Below the pieces are notes generated by a model. That model was not told where the DNA came from and ran no database searches. It was given only the letters and a program-made list of their open reading frames with translations. The position numbers were made by a program, and so were the translations under genes. Below, piece after piece: positions 44,817-57,043 of a DNA stretch of 64,000 nucleotides (the first letter of the stretch is position 1; each line of letters begins with the position of its first letter). Origin of the DNA: Akebia trifoliata (Eukaryota; Streptophyta; Magnoliopsida; Ranunculales; Lardizabalaceae); contig CM030706.1 of NCBI GenBank assembly GCA_017979445.1, positions 16,602,967 through 16,666,966 of the forward strand. Reading direction: 5' to 3'.

Positions 44817-46540
44817 TGAAAGCGCCCAAGATCCGTGGGGTGCGCGGATGCACTTTTGACCCTTAAGGTTGGGGAGTCGCCACCCAGTTATTACGGTCTA
44901 GGAACCGAATAGAGACTCGAAACGGATAAATCAACTAATCTACTATAAAAATATGGGTCCAGGATCACGTTACGGGGTTGGAAGGTGTTAGGCACCAACC
45001 CCGCCCGGCCAATGCTGGTCTCTAATTATCCCAAATAAGACTACATTGCTAACAAAAAAAATCTAGATAGAAAAAATAAAAGAAATCTTACATTCGAACA
45101 CAACGATTCTATTCTCTCAGATCTGATAAAACCACTCCTTGTACCGTATTCCTTGCTTTGTTCTATCTCCGGATTTGATTTCTGATCTCCGAGGCAAAGT
45201 ATCTCTTTCTTAGATCTGGATTCTTCAAATTTTGTTATGGATTTTGGGGTGTTTTTGAAGGGCTTCTAGGTATTTTTCAAGCTAAAATCAAAGTATGGGT
45301 GTTAGGTAAGGAGTCGGGACTTCAAAATTAGGGTTTATAGGAGGCTAGGGAAGCTTTTTGACCTACTTCTCTTAGGGTTTTTTTTATATACGAAAATAGG
45401 GTGTGGAGACCCCTATTTATAGATTTTTTTAAGGGTTGATTTAGATAGAATTAGTGCTTGATTATAATTCTTTTAGTTAGAGTTGTATTTTAGTTAGAAT
45501 TATTTTAGGTAGAGTTGTATTTTAATTAAAATTGTTTTAGGTAGAGTTATATTTTAGTTAGAACTCTATTAAATAGAGTTATTATTTAATTAGAACTCTA
45601 TTAGGATTTTGACTTTTGATCTTATTTGATTGACTTTAATATTTTGACTTTAATCTTAATTGATTGACTTTAGTCTTGCTTAATTGACTTTAATTTGGAC
45701 TTTAGTCTTACTTGATTGAATTTAATACCTTTACTTTAGTATTATTTGGTTGACTTTAATTTTTTGGAGAACCCCCCTCTATTATATCTTTAATTCTTTG
45801 GACCCCCAAATGGAGGGGTCCTTGAATAAATATCTTGGCAACCATCAACAATTTTGCCGAAGAGCCTGATTGATCGATTTTTTTGGTTTAAATTTTTAAA
45901 TTAATTTTATTAATGTTTCACTTTAATTATTTAATGTTTTATTTATTAATTTCGAAATTTTTAATTATAAAAATTGTAAAATTATCGTTTTACCCTCGGA
46001 GAGGACTTTTTGTGTTTCAAGTCGGTTTTTGATGTTCTAGGTATTTTAGAATCGGTTTTTCATTAAGAATTCAATGTGAATGTTGGTTTGTGTCATTTAT
46101 GAAATTTTTTGTGTGAAATGGTCGTGAACTTTATGAGGGGCATTTTCGTAATTTTGTCAAATTCTGTGAAAATTGGGAAAATGATTTATTTGATTTTGAT
46201 TTCTTATTTTATGTGCTTGAATGAGTTTTCCTAAGCGTAATGTAGGCTCTAGGGATATTTTAAGGTTAGGGGTATTTTGGTAATTTGATCATTTTTTAGT
46301 GATTTTTATCGTAAAGCTTCTTTTTGGTCTGCAAGATGATGATTTCTATGTTTCTAGGGTTATATTTTCCTAGCGTAGCGTGATTTCTACAGTTTTTTCA
46401 GTTCGAGATACCTCATCCGGATTTCTGAAACATAGATGGTAACAAAATAAAGCATTGGAATAAACATCCATCATTAGGAACCGTTGCGATCGGGTTGACG
46501 AGTTGAGTAATTAGGCGAGTGCAAAAATGGGATGTCTACA
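44817..46540 (-). mobile_element. 5' LTR of T2
   Basis: Minus strand: TGTAGACATCCC at 46540 to GGGCGCTTTCA at 44817 (1724 bp). It is adjacent to the PBS and to the right target duplication CCTAT (46541-46545). It includes TTGACTTTAGTCTT repeats at 45600-45760 and the TATA box at 45413-45422. Confidence 0.92.
45413..45422 (-). promoter_or_regulatory. TATA box of the T2 5' LTR
   Basis: CTATAAATAG on the minus strand. It is followed by GGGGTCTCCACACCC, the likely start region of the transcript. Confidence 0.6.
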
Positions 46541-46545
46541 CCTAT

Positions 46546-47094
46546 AGGTTGATTATTTTAAATGTTAGAAAATTGAACTTAAAAATAAAGAAGAAAAATT
46601 GCTTGGAGGCATGTAGTAATCCAAGTTGTCTTATAAACAACAGACGTCCTCACTTCGATTGAACACAAAGATGTAGATGGGTTGCTGGCGAACTTGTCTT
46701 CAAGATACAACAGAGCCCAATTTTATCACAATTGTATATTTCCTCAAAATTTGCATTAGTTTGAGAAAATTTGTCACAAAGAATCTCGGATACACGAATG
46801 CCCTTTTTGTAGAAAGTCAAAATTCATCTTTCTTTCTCTCTTTCTCTCTCTATCTATATAACAAAATTGATCTTTATAAATAGATAACAATATCAAAATT
46901 CATATCCATTCCTAAATGGATTAAGAAACTCAGTAGGTATGAAACCCATTGGAACCACTAGGCACCTATTCGGATTAGAGAGTCTATTTAGCACCCTATG
47001 GTCCCCTTCGACACCTTTCGAGTCGATTCTAGAGCCTATTAAAATTTGAACATCGCTCCATTTATTTATAATCTCTCTCTCCTATTCTTTTATT

Positions 47095-47132
<38 letters not shown>

Positions 47133-47817
47133 AAAAAAAATTATTAAAATTTCCATATAGCTAAAAGTCATTAGGATTTCTAAAGGAGAGTATCTTTGGA
47201 ATGTAGAAAGAGTTGAGAAAAAGATCTTATTTATAGGTTTAAAAAAGCCTCCAAAAAATTTAGAAAACAATGTGGGATTTACAAATTATTTGAAAAAATA
47301 GTCAAAAACTACTTTTACAATCTTTAATCCATGTGAAAATATGTCAACCAATAGAAATGCTCTAAATAAGAAATACTTACTTTTACTTTAACAAAAAGTA
47401 TACCAATTGTGCAGTCAAAATTCGGCGAACGGTGTTGATGGACTCTATCTCACGAATCTGAAGTCATTCTTGTCACCTCTCTCCTTGTGCCAGCGTGGTA
47501 CCTACCAAAATCATTCTGACGCTCAACTTAGAGAAGTAGAGGAACAATCTAATCAATTGGTTAGACCTAGAATCCGCCAAGAGATTGTTTTCTCTGTGCT
47601 AATCATGCTATTTACATATCCTTCTTACGAATCACGGTTTCCGCTTCTCACGAGGGGTGATCACGGGGAATCCTCTGATTCTTTGGATCCTCCAACGACA
47701 TGGGGATCTTATAGATTGGATATACTACACTAGGGAGATCTCATCCGAGATCTTTGGGCTTGACGTGCGTATATTAGGATTACGGGTAATCTTTGACCAG
47801 GTCTACCCTACTTGGCA
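46546..47817. other. Unassigned DNA between T2 and a solo LTR
   Basis: This is the continuation of the DNA that T2 entered. It contains a (TA)n run at 47100-47129 and two short plus-strand ORFs (46677-46883 and 47407-47733). The second has 108 codons and fairly mixed composition but no motif I recognise. Without a homologue neither can be called a gene. The last five bases, TGGCA, are the left target duplication of the next solo LTR. Confidence 0.5.
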
Positions 47818-50776
47818 TGTAAAATCCCAAGTTTTCGATTCGTATTTCGAGAAAAAATAAATAATAGAATTTTGAGAAAATCTTGAAAGTGGGACTTAGG
47901 GGTAAACCTTTAGGATATTTTTGATCATTTTTAATAGAATTTGACCTCACCATTGGATTCAAAATGATCAAAAAATATACTTTAGCTTGTAAGCACGCTC
48001 AAAGTGAATCCGAACAGAAAAATTACAAAATCCTCGATTATTGAGTCGGATCAGGCTAAAATAATGAATTTTTACTAGAATAAGAATTTTTAAAATTTGA
48101 TCATACCATTGAGTTCGTAACGAAAATTATAGAAAATGGACTACTTCTTATCATTTTTAGAGCACAGAAAGTCGAATTATCGTCAAAAATGAAAACGACG
48201 TCAATTTTAGGATCACATCAAGTTAAAAATGTAAATTTTTATTAGAGATATAATTTATAGAAATTAACCATACCATTAGATCCAAAACGAAAAATTAGAC
48301 AAACTAGAGTATTCACTCGTTACTTTTTGATTCCGGATGGTCAAGTTATCATCGATCGAAACAATAGGCAAAATACCGATTTCATCCCAAGACTTTATAT
48401 TCATCATCATTCTCACACGTCCAAAACCAGCCAACATTTTTTTTTAAAAAATTTGTTTTCCCTCGACTTTCCAACTCAGATTCGTCGTGAACGGTCCATC
48501 ATTGACAATCGACGCAGAAGGAAAAAAGGTTCGCAGCCTCGACATCTACAAAACCCACCCAATTTTCTTCCATTTTTTTTTTTTTGCCCCGTATCATCAA
48601 AAATAGCCGTATATATATGGAGGCTTCATAACTTCAACCTCGGATTTCACTTGTTTCAGGGTCAAACCGTCCTCCACCGTAGGAGGGAGAAATGACAACT
48701 ACATCGAGATCTTCGAAACCACCAGGTTAAATTCAAAAATCAGTTGACTTGAAGTTTGAATAGACTCGATATCTGTGTAGATTGCCTTGATTTTCGTACT
48801 CATGGTTCAATTCTGTCGACTAAAAATTGTAAGGAACTCTCAATTTCTATTAGTAATCGTAGATTGTGAAGACTGCATTTAGGATTTTATCAAAAATTTG
48901 TTATAGATTTTAAAAATATAGAATTTTTTTTCTTTATTTCAAATTCACGCAAAAATTTGTATATTTGATATGTTTAATTATATTTTATAACAAATTATAC
49001 GTGGGTAGGATATTTCACCGGGTTATTTTCGCTAGTTGGGTCCTATGCATCGCTCGAACCCTATTTTGATATAAGTTTTGTAAATTTTTAATTTAAATGA
49101 TAAAAATTAATTTCATAGCTACAAAAAAAGATTTAATATTTAATGAACTCATATTGAGTTGATGAATATCAGAAAGTGGATATTTTGTTTGAGAGATTGA
49201 AAACTGTAAAAATCGAAAAAAGAAAAAAAGGGTATGAAACGGTAAAATGTTAGAGTGTCACCCGAGGGGTGATGTCTGCATTTTACATTGTTGTGTTGTT
49301 TGTAGGTTGGTAAATGGATATCCAAGGATAGTGTTACTAGTTGCATGTTTATTATTTTCTGTTAACGCGAGGCGCTATTTACTTTTCCGTTCCATTATTT
49401 ATTTTAGGCCAGATAGCCACAGTTGCATGGTAGAAAATTGGATATCCATTTTCAACCTTGTATTGTTAATTTCACTTTTGTTTTTAAATTAAAATAAAAT
49501 ATATATGTAACTATTTTGTGAGTTGTTAAAGAGTCTGTGGATATCTAAAGGGATAATGCGTCATATCATCCGAAGTGGTGTACTATCTTAGGATGTATGG
49601 TAGGGACCACCAAGTTCATACGTGGCATGGGACGCGTATGAGAGTAGAGTCTCAACTGTAATCCGGGTTTATTCCTCTCTATCTTTACTAGTGAACTTGT
49701 AATGTAAAGGTGGTCGTATATGAGTGGTTTAATATTTGGGAATCACATGCACGCTTGATAGGCATAGACAAAGATGATTAGTCAGTGATCACTAACAATT
49801 TATAGTAGTTGAATGTTCTGACACATCGAAAAGAGACCCATTACTTATGGTCACGTCAAAAGGCTAGTCTGAGCCGGATAAATGGTCCTGCAAGTGTAGT
49901 AAATAATGACCAGCCACAACATCAGGAACTACTACTTTATTATGAAACATCATGTCCCGACTAGGAGCGATCTAGTCGTGAATCCCAACTCTCTAATTCC
50001 ACTACTCCACCATTGTGTATTATGTATATGTTGTCTTATTTTTATATATATAAAATGAAATGCATGTTTAATGTTTCCATTTTGTCAATTAGATTTGTGT
50101 AAAAAAAAATGTTATAGTGAGTATTGTTGATTAATGTAATGTGAGTTTTAAAATGTTTAGTTGCTCATCCTTGGCTATATGTATCAGTTAATAGTAGTTT
50201 CTTCTGTAAAACTTTGCATATTTTAAAATGATTCAGTATGTTTATTTATTTATGTTAGGAGAGGTTATTGACCGAAATTGTTTGCTTCCTTACTGTGTAA
50301 CCATTGTTACTCACCTTTTTCTTCTTCATTTTTTTTAGTTTCAGATTCGAAGCTTAGCGAGGCAGGTGTAGAACGCGAGTGAGGACTATTTGATAGGTTA
50401 GATAGGCGACCAGAGTCTGTTACTTGATAAGTACTGGGGCTATATCTCCTAGTAGTGTCAGTTCGTCTAGAAGTATTATGGATTCTATATTGAGTGTTAG
50501 GACTTTTATTAGAGTGAGGAATTTTTGTATAATCTTGTATTTTATTTATCCTTCCGTACTCTAATCTATCGTACGTTATTAGATGTATATAGGCTTCCGC
50601 TTGAATTATATTTTGCATGTATATATGCAGGATAATATATGTCATTTATCAGGTACAAGTTGAACGCCTTGGAATGCTAACATAAACAGAGGAGACCATG
50701 CCAAAATTTTGAGGCGTCACCTAGTTCCGCGAGATCTGACATGGTGCTTTGTGTTAGTGTTTGGCAGGGCGTCACA
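47818..50776 (+). mobile_element. H-family solo LTR with perfect target duplication
   Basis: It starts TGTAAAATCCCAAG and ends GGGCGTCACA (2959 bp). It is flanked directly by TGGCA at 47813-47817 and 50777-50781. It aligns along its length with the H 3' LTR (27533-30727), with shared stretches such as CTAGGAGCGATCTAGTCGTG and GATGTATGGTAGGGACCACC, but lacks the long AT run. No internal element sequence adjoins either end, so it is a solo LTR from recombination between two LTRs. Confidence 0.92.
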
Positions 50777-50809
50777 TGGCAGGCTAGGTCTTATTCGGTG
50801 ATATGCTGC

Positions 50810-52547
50810 TATAGACACCCCATTTTTGCACTCGCCTGATTAATCAACTCGTCAACCCGATCGCAATGATTCCTAATGATGGATGTGTATTCCATTGCTT
50901 TATTTCGTTACCAGAAATGTTTCAGAAATCCGGATGAGGTATCTCAAACTAACAAAATCTTAGAAACCACGTTACGCTAGGAAAATACGACTCCAGAAAC
51001 ATAGAAATCATCATTTTTCAGACGAAAAGAAGCTTCACGATAAAAATCACTAAAAATTGACCAAATTACCAAAATACCCCTGACATCAAAACAACCCTAG
51101 AGCCTACGTTATGTTTAGGAAAACCCTTTCGAACACATAAAGTAACAAATCGAAACCAAATAAATCATTTTGCCAATTTTAACAGAATTCGACAAAATTA
51201 CGAAAATGCCCCTCATAAAGTTCACGACCATTTCACACAACAAATTTCATAAATAACACAAACCAATATTTCCATTGAATTCCTTATGAAAAATCGATTC
51301 TAAAACATCCTAGAACATTAAAAACCGACTTAAAACGTGAAAAGTCCTCTCTGTGGGCAAAACGGTAATTTCACAATTTTCATAATTAAAAAATTCAAAA
51401 TTAATAAATAAAACATTAAATAATTAAAGTGAAATATTAATAAAATTAATTTAAAATTTTGAACCGAAGAAATCGATCAATCGGGTTTTCAAGTAAAATT
51501 GTTGAGGGTTCGTGAGATAGTTCTTTAAGGACCCCTCCATTTGGGGGTCCAAAGAATTAAAGAAATAATGGAGGAGGGATCTCCAAAAATTAAAAGTAAA
51601 TCAAGCAAGACTAAATTCAAGGTATTAAAGTCAATCAAATGAGACTAAATTCAAAATTAAAGTCAATCAAGCAAGACTGAAGTCAAGATATTAAAAGTCA
51701 ATAAATTAAGACTAAAGTCAAAACATTAAAAGTCAATCAAATAAGACCAAAAGTCATAATAGAGTTCTAATTAAATAATAACTCAATCTAATAGAGTTCT
51801 AACTTAAAAATAATTTTACCTAAAACAATTCTAATTAAAACACAATTCTACCTAAAACAAGTCTAACTAAAACACAACTCTAATTAAAAGAACTCTAATT
51901 AAATACTAACTCTATCCAAATCAACCCCTAAAAACATCTATAAATAGAGGTGCTCACACCCTATTTTCGTATCAAATCATAAACCCTAAGAGAAGTAGGT
52001 CTAGAAGCCCCCATAGCCTCCCATAAACCCTAGTTTTGGAGCCCCAACTCCTTACCTAATATCCCTCCTTCAATTTTAGCCTAGAAAACACCTAAAAGCC
52101 CTCCAAAAATACCCCCAAATGCGCAACAAACTTGAAGAGTTCAGATCCAAAAATAAGGAGATACCTTGATCTCGGAGATCCGAAATCAAATCCGGAGACA
52201 GAACGAAGCAAGGGAGTACGGTACAAGGAGCTATTTTTGTCAGATCTGAGGGAGCAAAATCCTTGCTATTGGAAATGTATAAAAATTTTTTATTTTTATT
52301 TTTATCTAGGTTTTTAGCAATGTGATTTATTTGGGAAGTTAGTAGAGACCGGCTTTGGCCGGGTGGGGTTGGTGCCTAACACCTTCCAACCCCGTAACGT
52401 GATCCCCGGACTCTTTTTCTCTTTCGTAGATTAGTTTGCCTTTTTTAGAGTCAGTTTGGTTCCTAGACCTTAACAACTAGGTGGCGACTCCCAAACCTCA
52501 AGGGTCAAAAGCGGATCCGCGCACCCCGCAGATCGTGGGCGCTTTCA
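50810..52547 (+). mobile_element. T-family solo LTR (plus strand)
   Basis: It starts TATAGACACCCC (TG start mutated to TA) and ends GGGCGCTTTCA (1738 bp). Flanks GCTGC (50805-50809) and ACTGC (52548-52552) match at four of five positions. Neither PBS nor PPT sequence adjoins, so it is a solo LTR. It is the only untruncated T-family LTR in plus orientation here. Repeats of GACTAAAGTCAA-type units lie at 51600-51760. Confidence 0.85.
51948..51957 (+). promoter_or_regulatory. TATA box of the T-family solo LTR
   Basis: CTATAAATAG, at the position conserved in the other family LTRs, about 1.14 kb into the LTR. Confidence 0.6.
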
Positions 52548-52552
52548 ACTGC

Positions 52553-53078
52553 CCTTCTAGCCAAACTAAGGAGATCTATACTTGGACTTTCCCTATCGCT
52601 GGGTAATGCTAGTAAGTTGATTTGCACGTGGTACCACTCAACCAACCTGTACATGTGTATGGTCTAGATAATTGTACGGTTATTTTCTTTGATAATTACT
52701 CCCACTCGAGGAAACATGAAGTCTCATCATCTTCTCGAGACACGTAACCTTTTTCTTATTGGCTACCTTGATTTCCCATACTTATTTCTACTCTTAATGA
52801 ATCGACGTGTTTAATGCAATGTCTTTTAAAATCATTTCTGATGGCAAATATGAATTTTCGTTCATCTGTGTCAGTCCACGTGCCCCCACTATCATCAGTA
52901 CTACTCCTAAATTGCGATGTTTATCATTTACTTCTTCTTATAAATAAGAGATTTGGTGTTCATTTTCCCTCTTACTGTGCTATTGCTTTCTGTGGTCTCA
53001 TCACTTTACATTTTATTGGGACATATTGAAATTTTTTGACAAATAAAAATTCATTGGATAACATCTTTTTGACTTAAA
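52553..53078. other. Unassigned DNA between solo LTR and T3 ORF1
   Basis: No LTR, tandem repeat or recognisable coding sequence is seen. The short plus-strand ORF at 52814-53029 is not supported. The 3' part of T3 (pol, 3' LTR) should begin about here but is absent, so a deletion or truncation end lies in or near this stretch. Confidence 0.5.
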
Positions 53079-54185
53079 CTATTTTTTTACATAGACGTTT
53101 GGCATTGTCTTGATGGTCATCAGGATTGCTGAAACTATCAGACTTGATCCTCTTGGCTCTTTGAATTCTGCTGGTCCATCAAGATACCCTAAGGTGCGCT
53201 TGTTCCAAGCCATCTCAATGAGATGCACTAACTTTTCAGTCAATGGCTCGGGAGGGAAAAAAGCTTTGTACTGAGGTAAAGATAACTCTATAGGTACATC
53301 GTACTGCTCTGGGATCAATGTAGGTTTGTAGAAAGATGTTTCTTCTAGTTCGATTAAACGAACATACTAGGATCCTTTGATTCCTAGAATAGCCACCAAG
53401 GGCACATTAAACCGATATGACGGACAAGGTGAGAATCCAACCATTTGCTCCAAGCCTTGACTGAGTTGTGACGCACTAACAGGTTTCTTTTGAAAAAATG
53501 TTATGGTCCATACTTTAGGGTTGAAAGAACATCTACAATTCTAAGACGGTCACAAAGCCACATATAAAATAGGTGGGGGCTTCCTTTGAATTTTTCTCTC
53601 TCACCATTCTTTATGGCATTTAGACCTGAGAAAATTTTTGCTAGGATAAGAGGTACAGGGTTGGCTTTCCTTGAAAGTTGGAAGGCTATGTCTATAAAGG
53701 ACTCAGGGACAGTTTGACCATTTCTTTAAGAGGTCAACATGTATTGGGCTAAGATTCCTAAGCAGAGACGATAATCTCTAGTGGCTAGCCAGGCTTCTGG
53801 TTTTACATTGACAGGATGACTGTGGGAGTGATACGGGCCCAGCAAAGGTACTAAGTCCAATCTCCCGTTATGGACTAGGGCCTTGCCTTCTTCTTTTGAA
53901 ATGTTCAATCTTATGGCAAGGTCACCAGAATATCCTGTCTTTAATGAAGGCCTGACTAGAGGGCCTGAAGTGGATATCCCCATAATGCCACAATAATCCT
54001 CGTGAGTAGAGCACAAGTGCATACGCCCAATATGGAATATGTGTAGGTAAGGGTTCCAACGCTTAGCCATAGTGCGTAAGAGGTTCCAGTTTATCTCAAA
54101 CTCGTGGAAGCAGAGAGCACTCCTCAACATGAATTTCCCAAAATTGATCTTCTCTACAGGGTGCTTCCCTATGATGGTTGTTTTG
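53079..54185 (-). pseudogene. Ogre/Tat-like ORF1 of T3 (DUF7745-like mobile-domain protein), broken
   Basis: Minus-strand reading across frames gives MLRSALCFHEFEINWNLLRT, YLHIFHIGRMHLCSTHEDYC and GIMGISTSGPLVRPSLKTGY, then GRLDLVPLLGPYHSHSHP (54130 to 53729). After a stop it continues ILAKIFSGLNAIKNGEREKF and HLFYMWLCDRLRIV. A further frame at 53318-53079 reads LPQYKAFFPPEPLTEKLVHL. The pattern (length, W-L-C-D-R-L region, early A-x-R-W) resembles the plant DUF7745/mobile-domain ORF that sits 5' of gag in Ogre-like elements. Its function is unknown. T1 and T2 have lost it. Stops at 53726-53728 and about 53510, plus several frame changes below 53500, inactivate it. Confidence 0.65.
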
Positions 54186-57024
54186 ACTAACTAGTCGATC
54201 GGATTATTGCCTGCGACTAGCATCCTGGTCTGACATAAAAGGGTATTTAGTACATTTCCAAGGTCTATGTAAAATATTTATTCAAAGAAATCAATTTGTA
54301 AATTACTTTTCCTTTATCTTATTTGTTTTGTAAAATATTTTCTTTTGAAAATTTTGTTCTTATGGAAAACATTTTTTTCTAGGGAACACTTTTTATAGAA
54401 AATATTTTCCTTTTGTAAACAATTTTTCTTTTTTTAGAAAAGAATTTGATTTCCATTTCGATTTAAATTGCCTGACCTATCATAATTGTTGGATTGAGAT
54501 GGACTGGGTCATTATGAATTATTGCAAAAAATGGATTCTTTATTGGGTCGGTGCACCCATTTTAATTTCAAGTTAGGTTAAACAAAAATTTTAATCCTTG
54601 AGGACAACCATACATTCTAGAATCATACATTCACATACATTCATCATTCACAAGGTCCCATTCAATAAACAACCTGGGAACACTCACGATAAGTTCGAGT
54701 TGTGACCTACAAGGGAGGTTTCTAAACTCTAAGCTTACTAAGTACAATGCATTTTTTATCTGGCCACCCTTGCCCAAGTACACCTATATACCTCTCGAGC
54801 GTACTCAATCAAACGGTACGTGGTGACTTGGTTTGATATACCGTATAGGTGATAATTTAAAACTTCAACTCACTTCACTACAACCAAAAGTAGCCAGTTT
54901 AATCCCCAGATCATAGGTGGGCACGATGCTTGAGCAAAAGCACTTTTAAATCACTTCTTTTCTACAATAGACGTAGTTTATCCTCCTAGTACCGTAGTAC
55001 ATCGGAGCAGGATCTCGCTTAGGCACTGGTTTTGACTAAGAAGTGTAACTGATGTACTTGGATTATCTTTGATATACCTATGGGTACGTGTCAAGAGTTG
55101 TAGCTTTCATAAATGATTTGGCATCTCACGAGGGGACTGACCACGTACTAGTACTACGTTAGCAATCGGGACATGTGACTGTGTGGCTCACATTAAGTCA
55201 AAGGCTCAGGTCGCTCCAGCCTGGGTGCATCGATATACTTTTCAAAGTCACCTGATCAGATGGTACTGATGCCCTAGTTTGATATACCCTAAGGTACGTG
55301 ACTGGAGTTGTGGTTTTCATGAATGACGTCACATCTCCGAAGAGAGCGGGTCACGCACTAGTGCCACATTGGCTATATAGGACGTGCAAGCATACTAAAC
55401 AGTAAACGTGCTAGTAGTGTGTGCAAAATAGGATGGGGTATACCCGGGGCTTTTTCCAAACAAATGGACCCATGTGTCCAATTAAACCAATACAAGTAAA
55501 GGTATTAAACCATACAAGTAAAATGTATACATTGATCGAGAAAGATTAAAAACATATCTATATGGTTCAATGGACATTTCATGTATATATCAATGATAAA
55601 TCAATCAATGAATATGGCATAAAATAATTGATCAGATCTAAACATTGCAATAGGCTTAATTTCTATAATTTTATGGTCCAATCAATGATCACTTTTGGGT
55701 GATCCAAAATAAATCGATATTCCAATAGATGTTACATTGATGATAGAATGATAATTGTTGAGATGAGGAGCAATGAACCTTTTTTTTTCTTTTAAAATTA
55801 TAAAAAAAAATTAGAAACACATCCCAAAAGAAAATCAAAAAGAAAGATCCTAGTACCAAATGAGCTCGCTTTCACAAAATAAATCAGGAAGATTAACTGT
55901 GTTAACACTAGATAAATTTGGATTTTCTATGAATTAAGAAAATACAATCCGAACTTGCATCGATGATATCTAAGGCTCCCAATAATGAAATCGAGTGAAT
56001 TTAGGTTTTAAATTAATCTACTCGATGGGATCTATGTTTTATTAATAGGTGCCCAGACCTAATTCTGATTAGAATGTTATGTAAAAATGTTTTAACATTG
56101 CTATCCCAACCTTCTTTCAACAACAATTCCAGATTTACAAATTAATCCGAACTTGTATCGATGATATCCAAGGCTTTCGATAATGAAATTGAGTGAATTT
56201 AGATTCTAAATTAATCTACTTGATGAGATTTAAGTTTTATTAATAGGTGCCCAGACTTAATTCTCACTAGAATGTTCTATAAAAATGTTTTAACATTGCT
56301 GTCCCAACCTTCATTTAGCAACAATTCCAGATTTACAAATTAATCCGAACTTGCATCGATGATATCCAAGGCTCTCGATAATGAAATTGAGTAAATTCAG
56401 GTTCTAAATTAATTTAATCAATGAGATCTACGTTTTATTAAGAGGTCCCCAGACTTAATTCTCACTAAAATGTTTTGTAAAAATATTTTAACATTGTTGT
56501 CCTAACCTCCATTAAGCAACTATTCCAGATTTACAGATTGGTATTCTAGGTAAACCTTATGAGATGCTTTGATGCCATTGTTGAGATTATTAAAATCTAA
56601 ATTAGAATTATAGAAATTGCCATTAACTAGACGCGATAAAGAGAGAGAGAGAGAGAGGCGTCTCTCTTTGCTGCCCCTTTTAACACACATATGGAGAAGA
56701 AGATAGAAAGAGAAAAAAAAACATTTTCACTATCAGAGTACCATGCTTAAGTGTTGTTTTTTTTTAAAAGAAAAACACTCTTCTCATCCCAACCACCATC
56801 ATTCCATCCTTTTCATATGTCAATTTGAAGCTTTCATTATTTAGGGGTCATCAAAAAATGACCCTTAATTGGATAAAAAAAATCAAAAATACAATACCCA
56901 AAATCATCCACAATCAAGCAACAAAAATAAATAAATAAAATAAATCGAATTAAATAATAAAAAAAACTAGGTCATCCTAGCAATCCTCCCATACTTGGGG
57001 TTTTTCAAGTCTGATCCTCAATAG
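54186..57024 (-). other. T3 leader
   Basis: Non-coding 5' UTR sharing with T1 and T2 the GGAAAA-type cluster (54330-54435), the conserved block (54785-55390) and the PBS-side CCCATACTTGGGG sequence. It has its own 198-bp tandem repeat (55940-56555), a (GA)n run (56640-56660), and A-rich tracts. Confidence 0.7.
55940..56555 (-). repeat. 198-bp tandem repeat in the T3 leader (about 3 copies)
   Basis: AATCCGAACTTGCATCGATG begins at 55946, 56144 (one change) and 56342, exactly 198 bp apart. Each unit continues through TATTAATAGGTGCCCAGAC and TTTTAACATTGCT in the same order. The third unit is slightly shortened at its end (about 56555). T1 and T2 have no such array. Confidence 0.9.
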
Positions 57025-57042
57025 TCCCTAGTGGAGTCGCCA
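57025..57042 (-). promoter_or_regulatory. Primer binding site of T3 (tRNA-Arg type)
   Basis: The minus strand reads TGGCGACTCCACTAGGGA, one base after the LTR end, with one change from the T2 site. Confidence 0.72.
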
Positions 57043-57043
57043 C

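Larger units (their letters stand above)
31777..46540 (-). mobile_element. Complete non-autonomous Tat/Ogre-type retrotransposon T2
   Basis: The element has 3' LTR 31777-33440, PPT 33441-33455, 3' UTR with tandem repeats, integrase/RT remnants, long leader, PBS 44798-44815 and 5' LTR 44817-46540. It is flanked by a perfect 5-bp duplication CCTAT (31772-31776 and 46541-46545). Total length is about 14.8 kb, of which about 2.8 kb is a later nested LTR (39528-42319). It has no gag, no protease, and only scraps of RT and integrase, so it needs enzymes from a relative. A host gene fragment sits in the leader. T1 shares the same internal deletion, so this is a replicating deletion-derivative family. 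Confidence 0.92.

Noticed and set aside
47407..47733. 108-codon plus-strand ORF as a host gene
   Set aside because: Mixed composition but no recognised motif, no gene context, and it lies in a remnant between insertions; left as unassigned DNA.
53073..53077. CTTAA as a possible left target duplication for T3 (right flank 58681-58685 is CTTAA)
   Set aside because: A 5-bp match to an AT-rich word is expected by chance, and no 3' LTR adjoins it.
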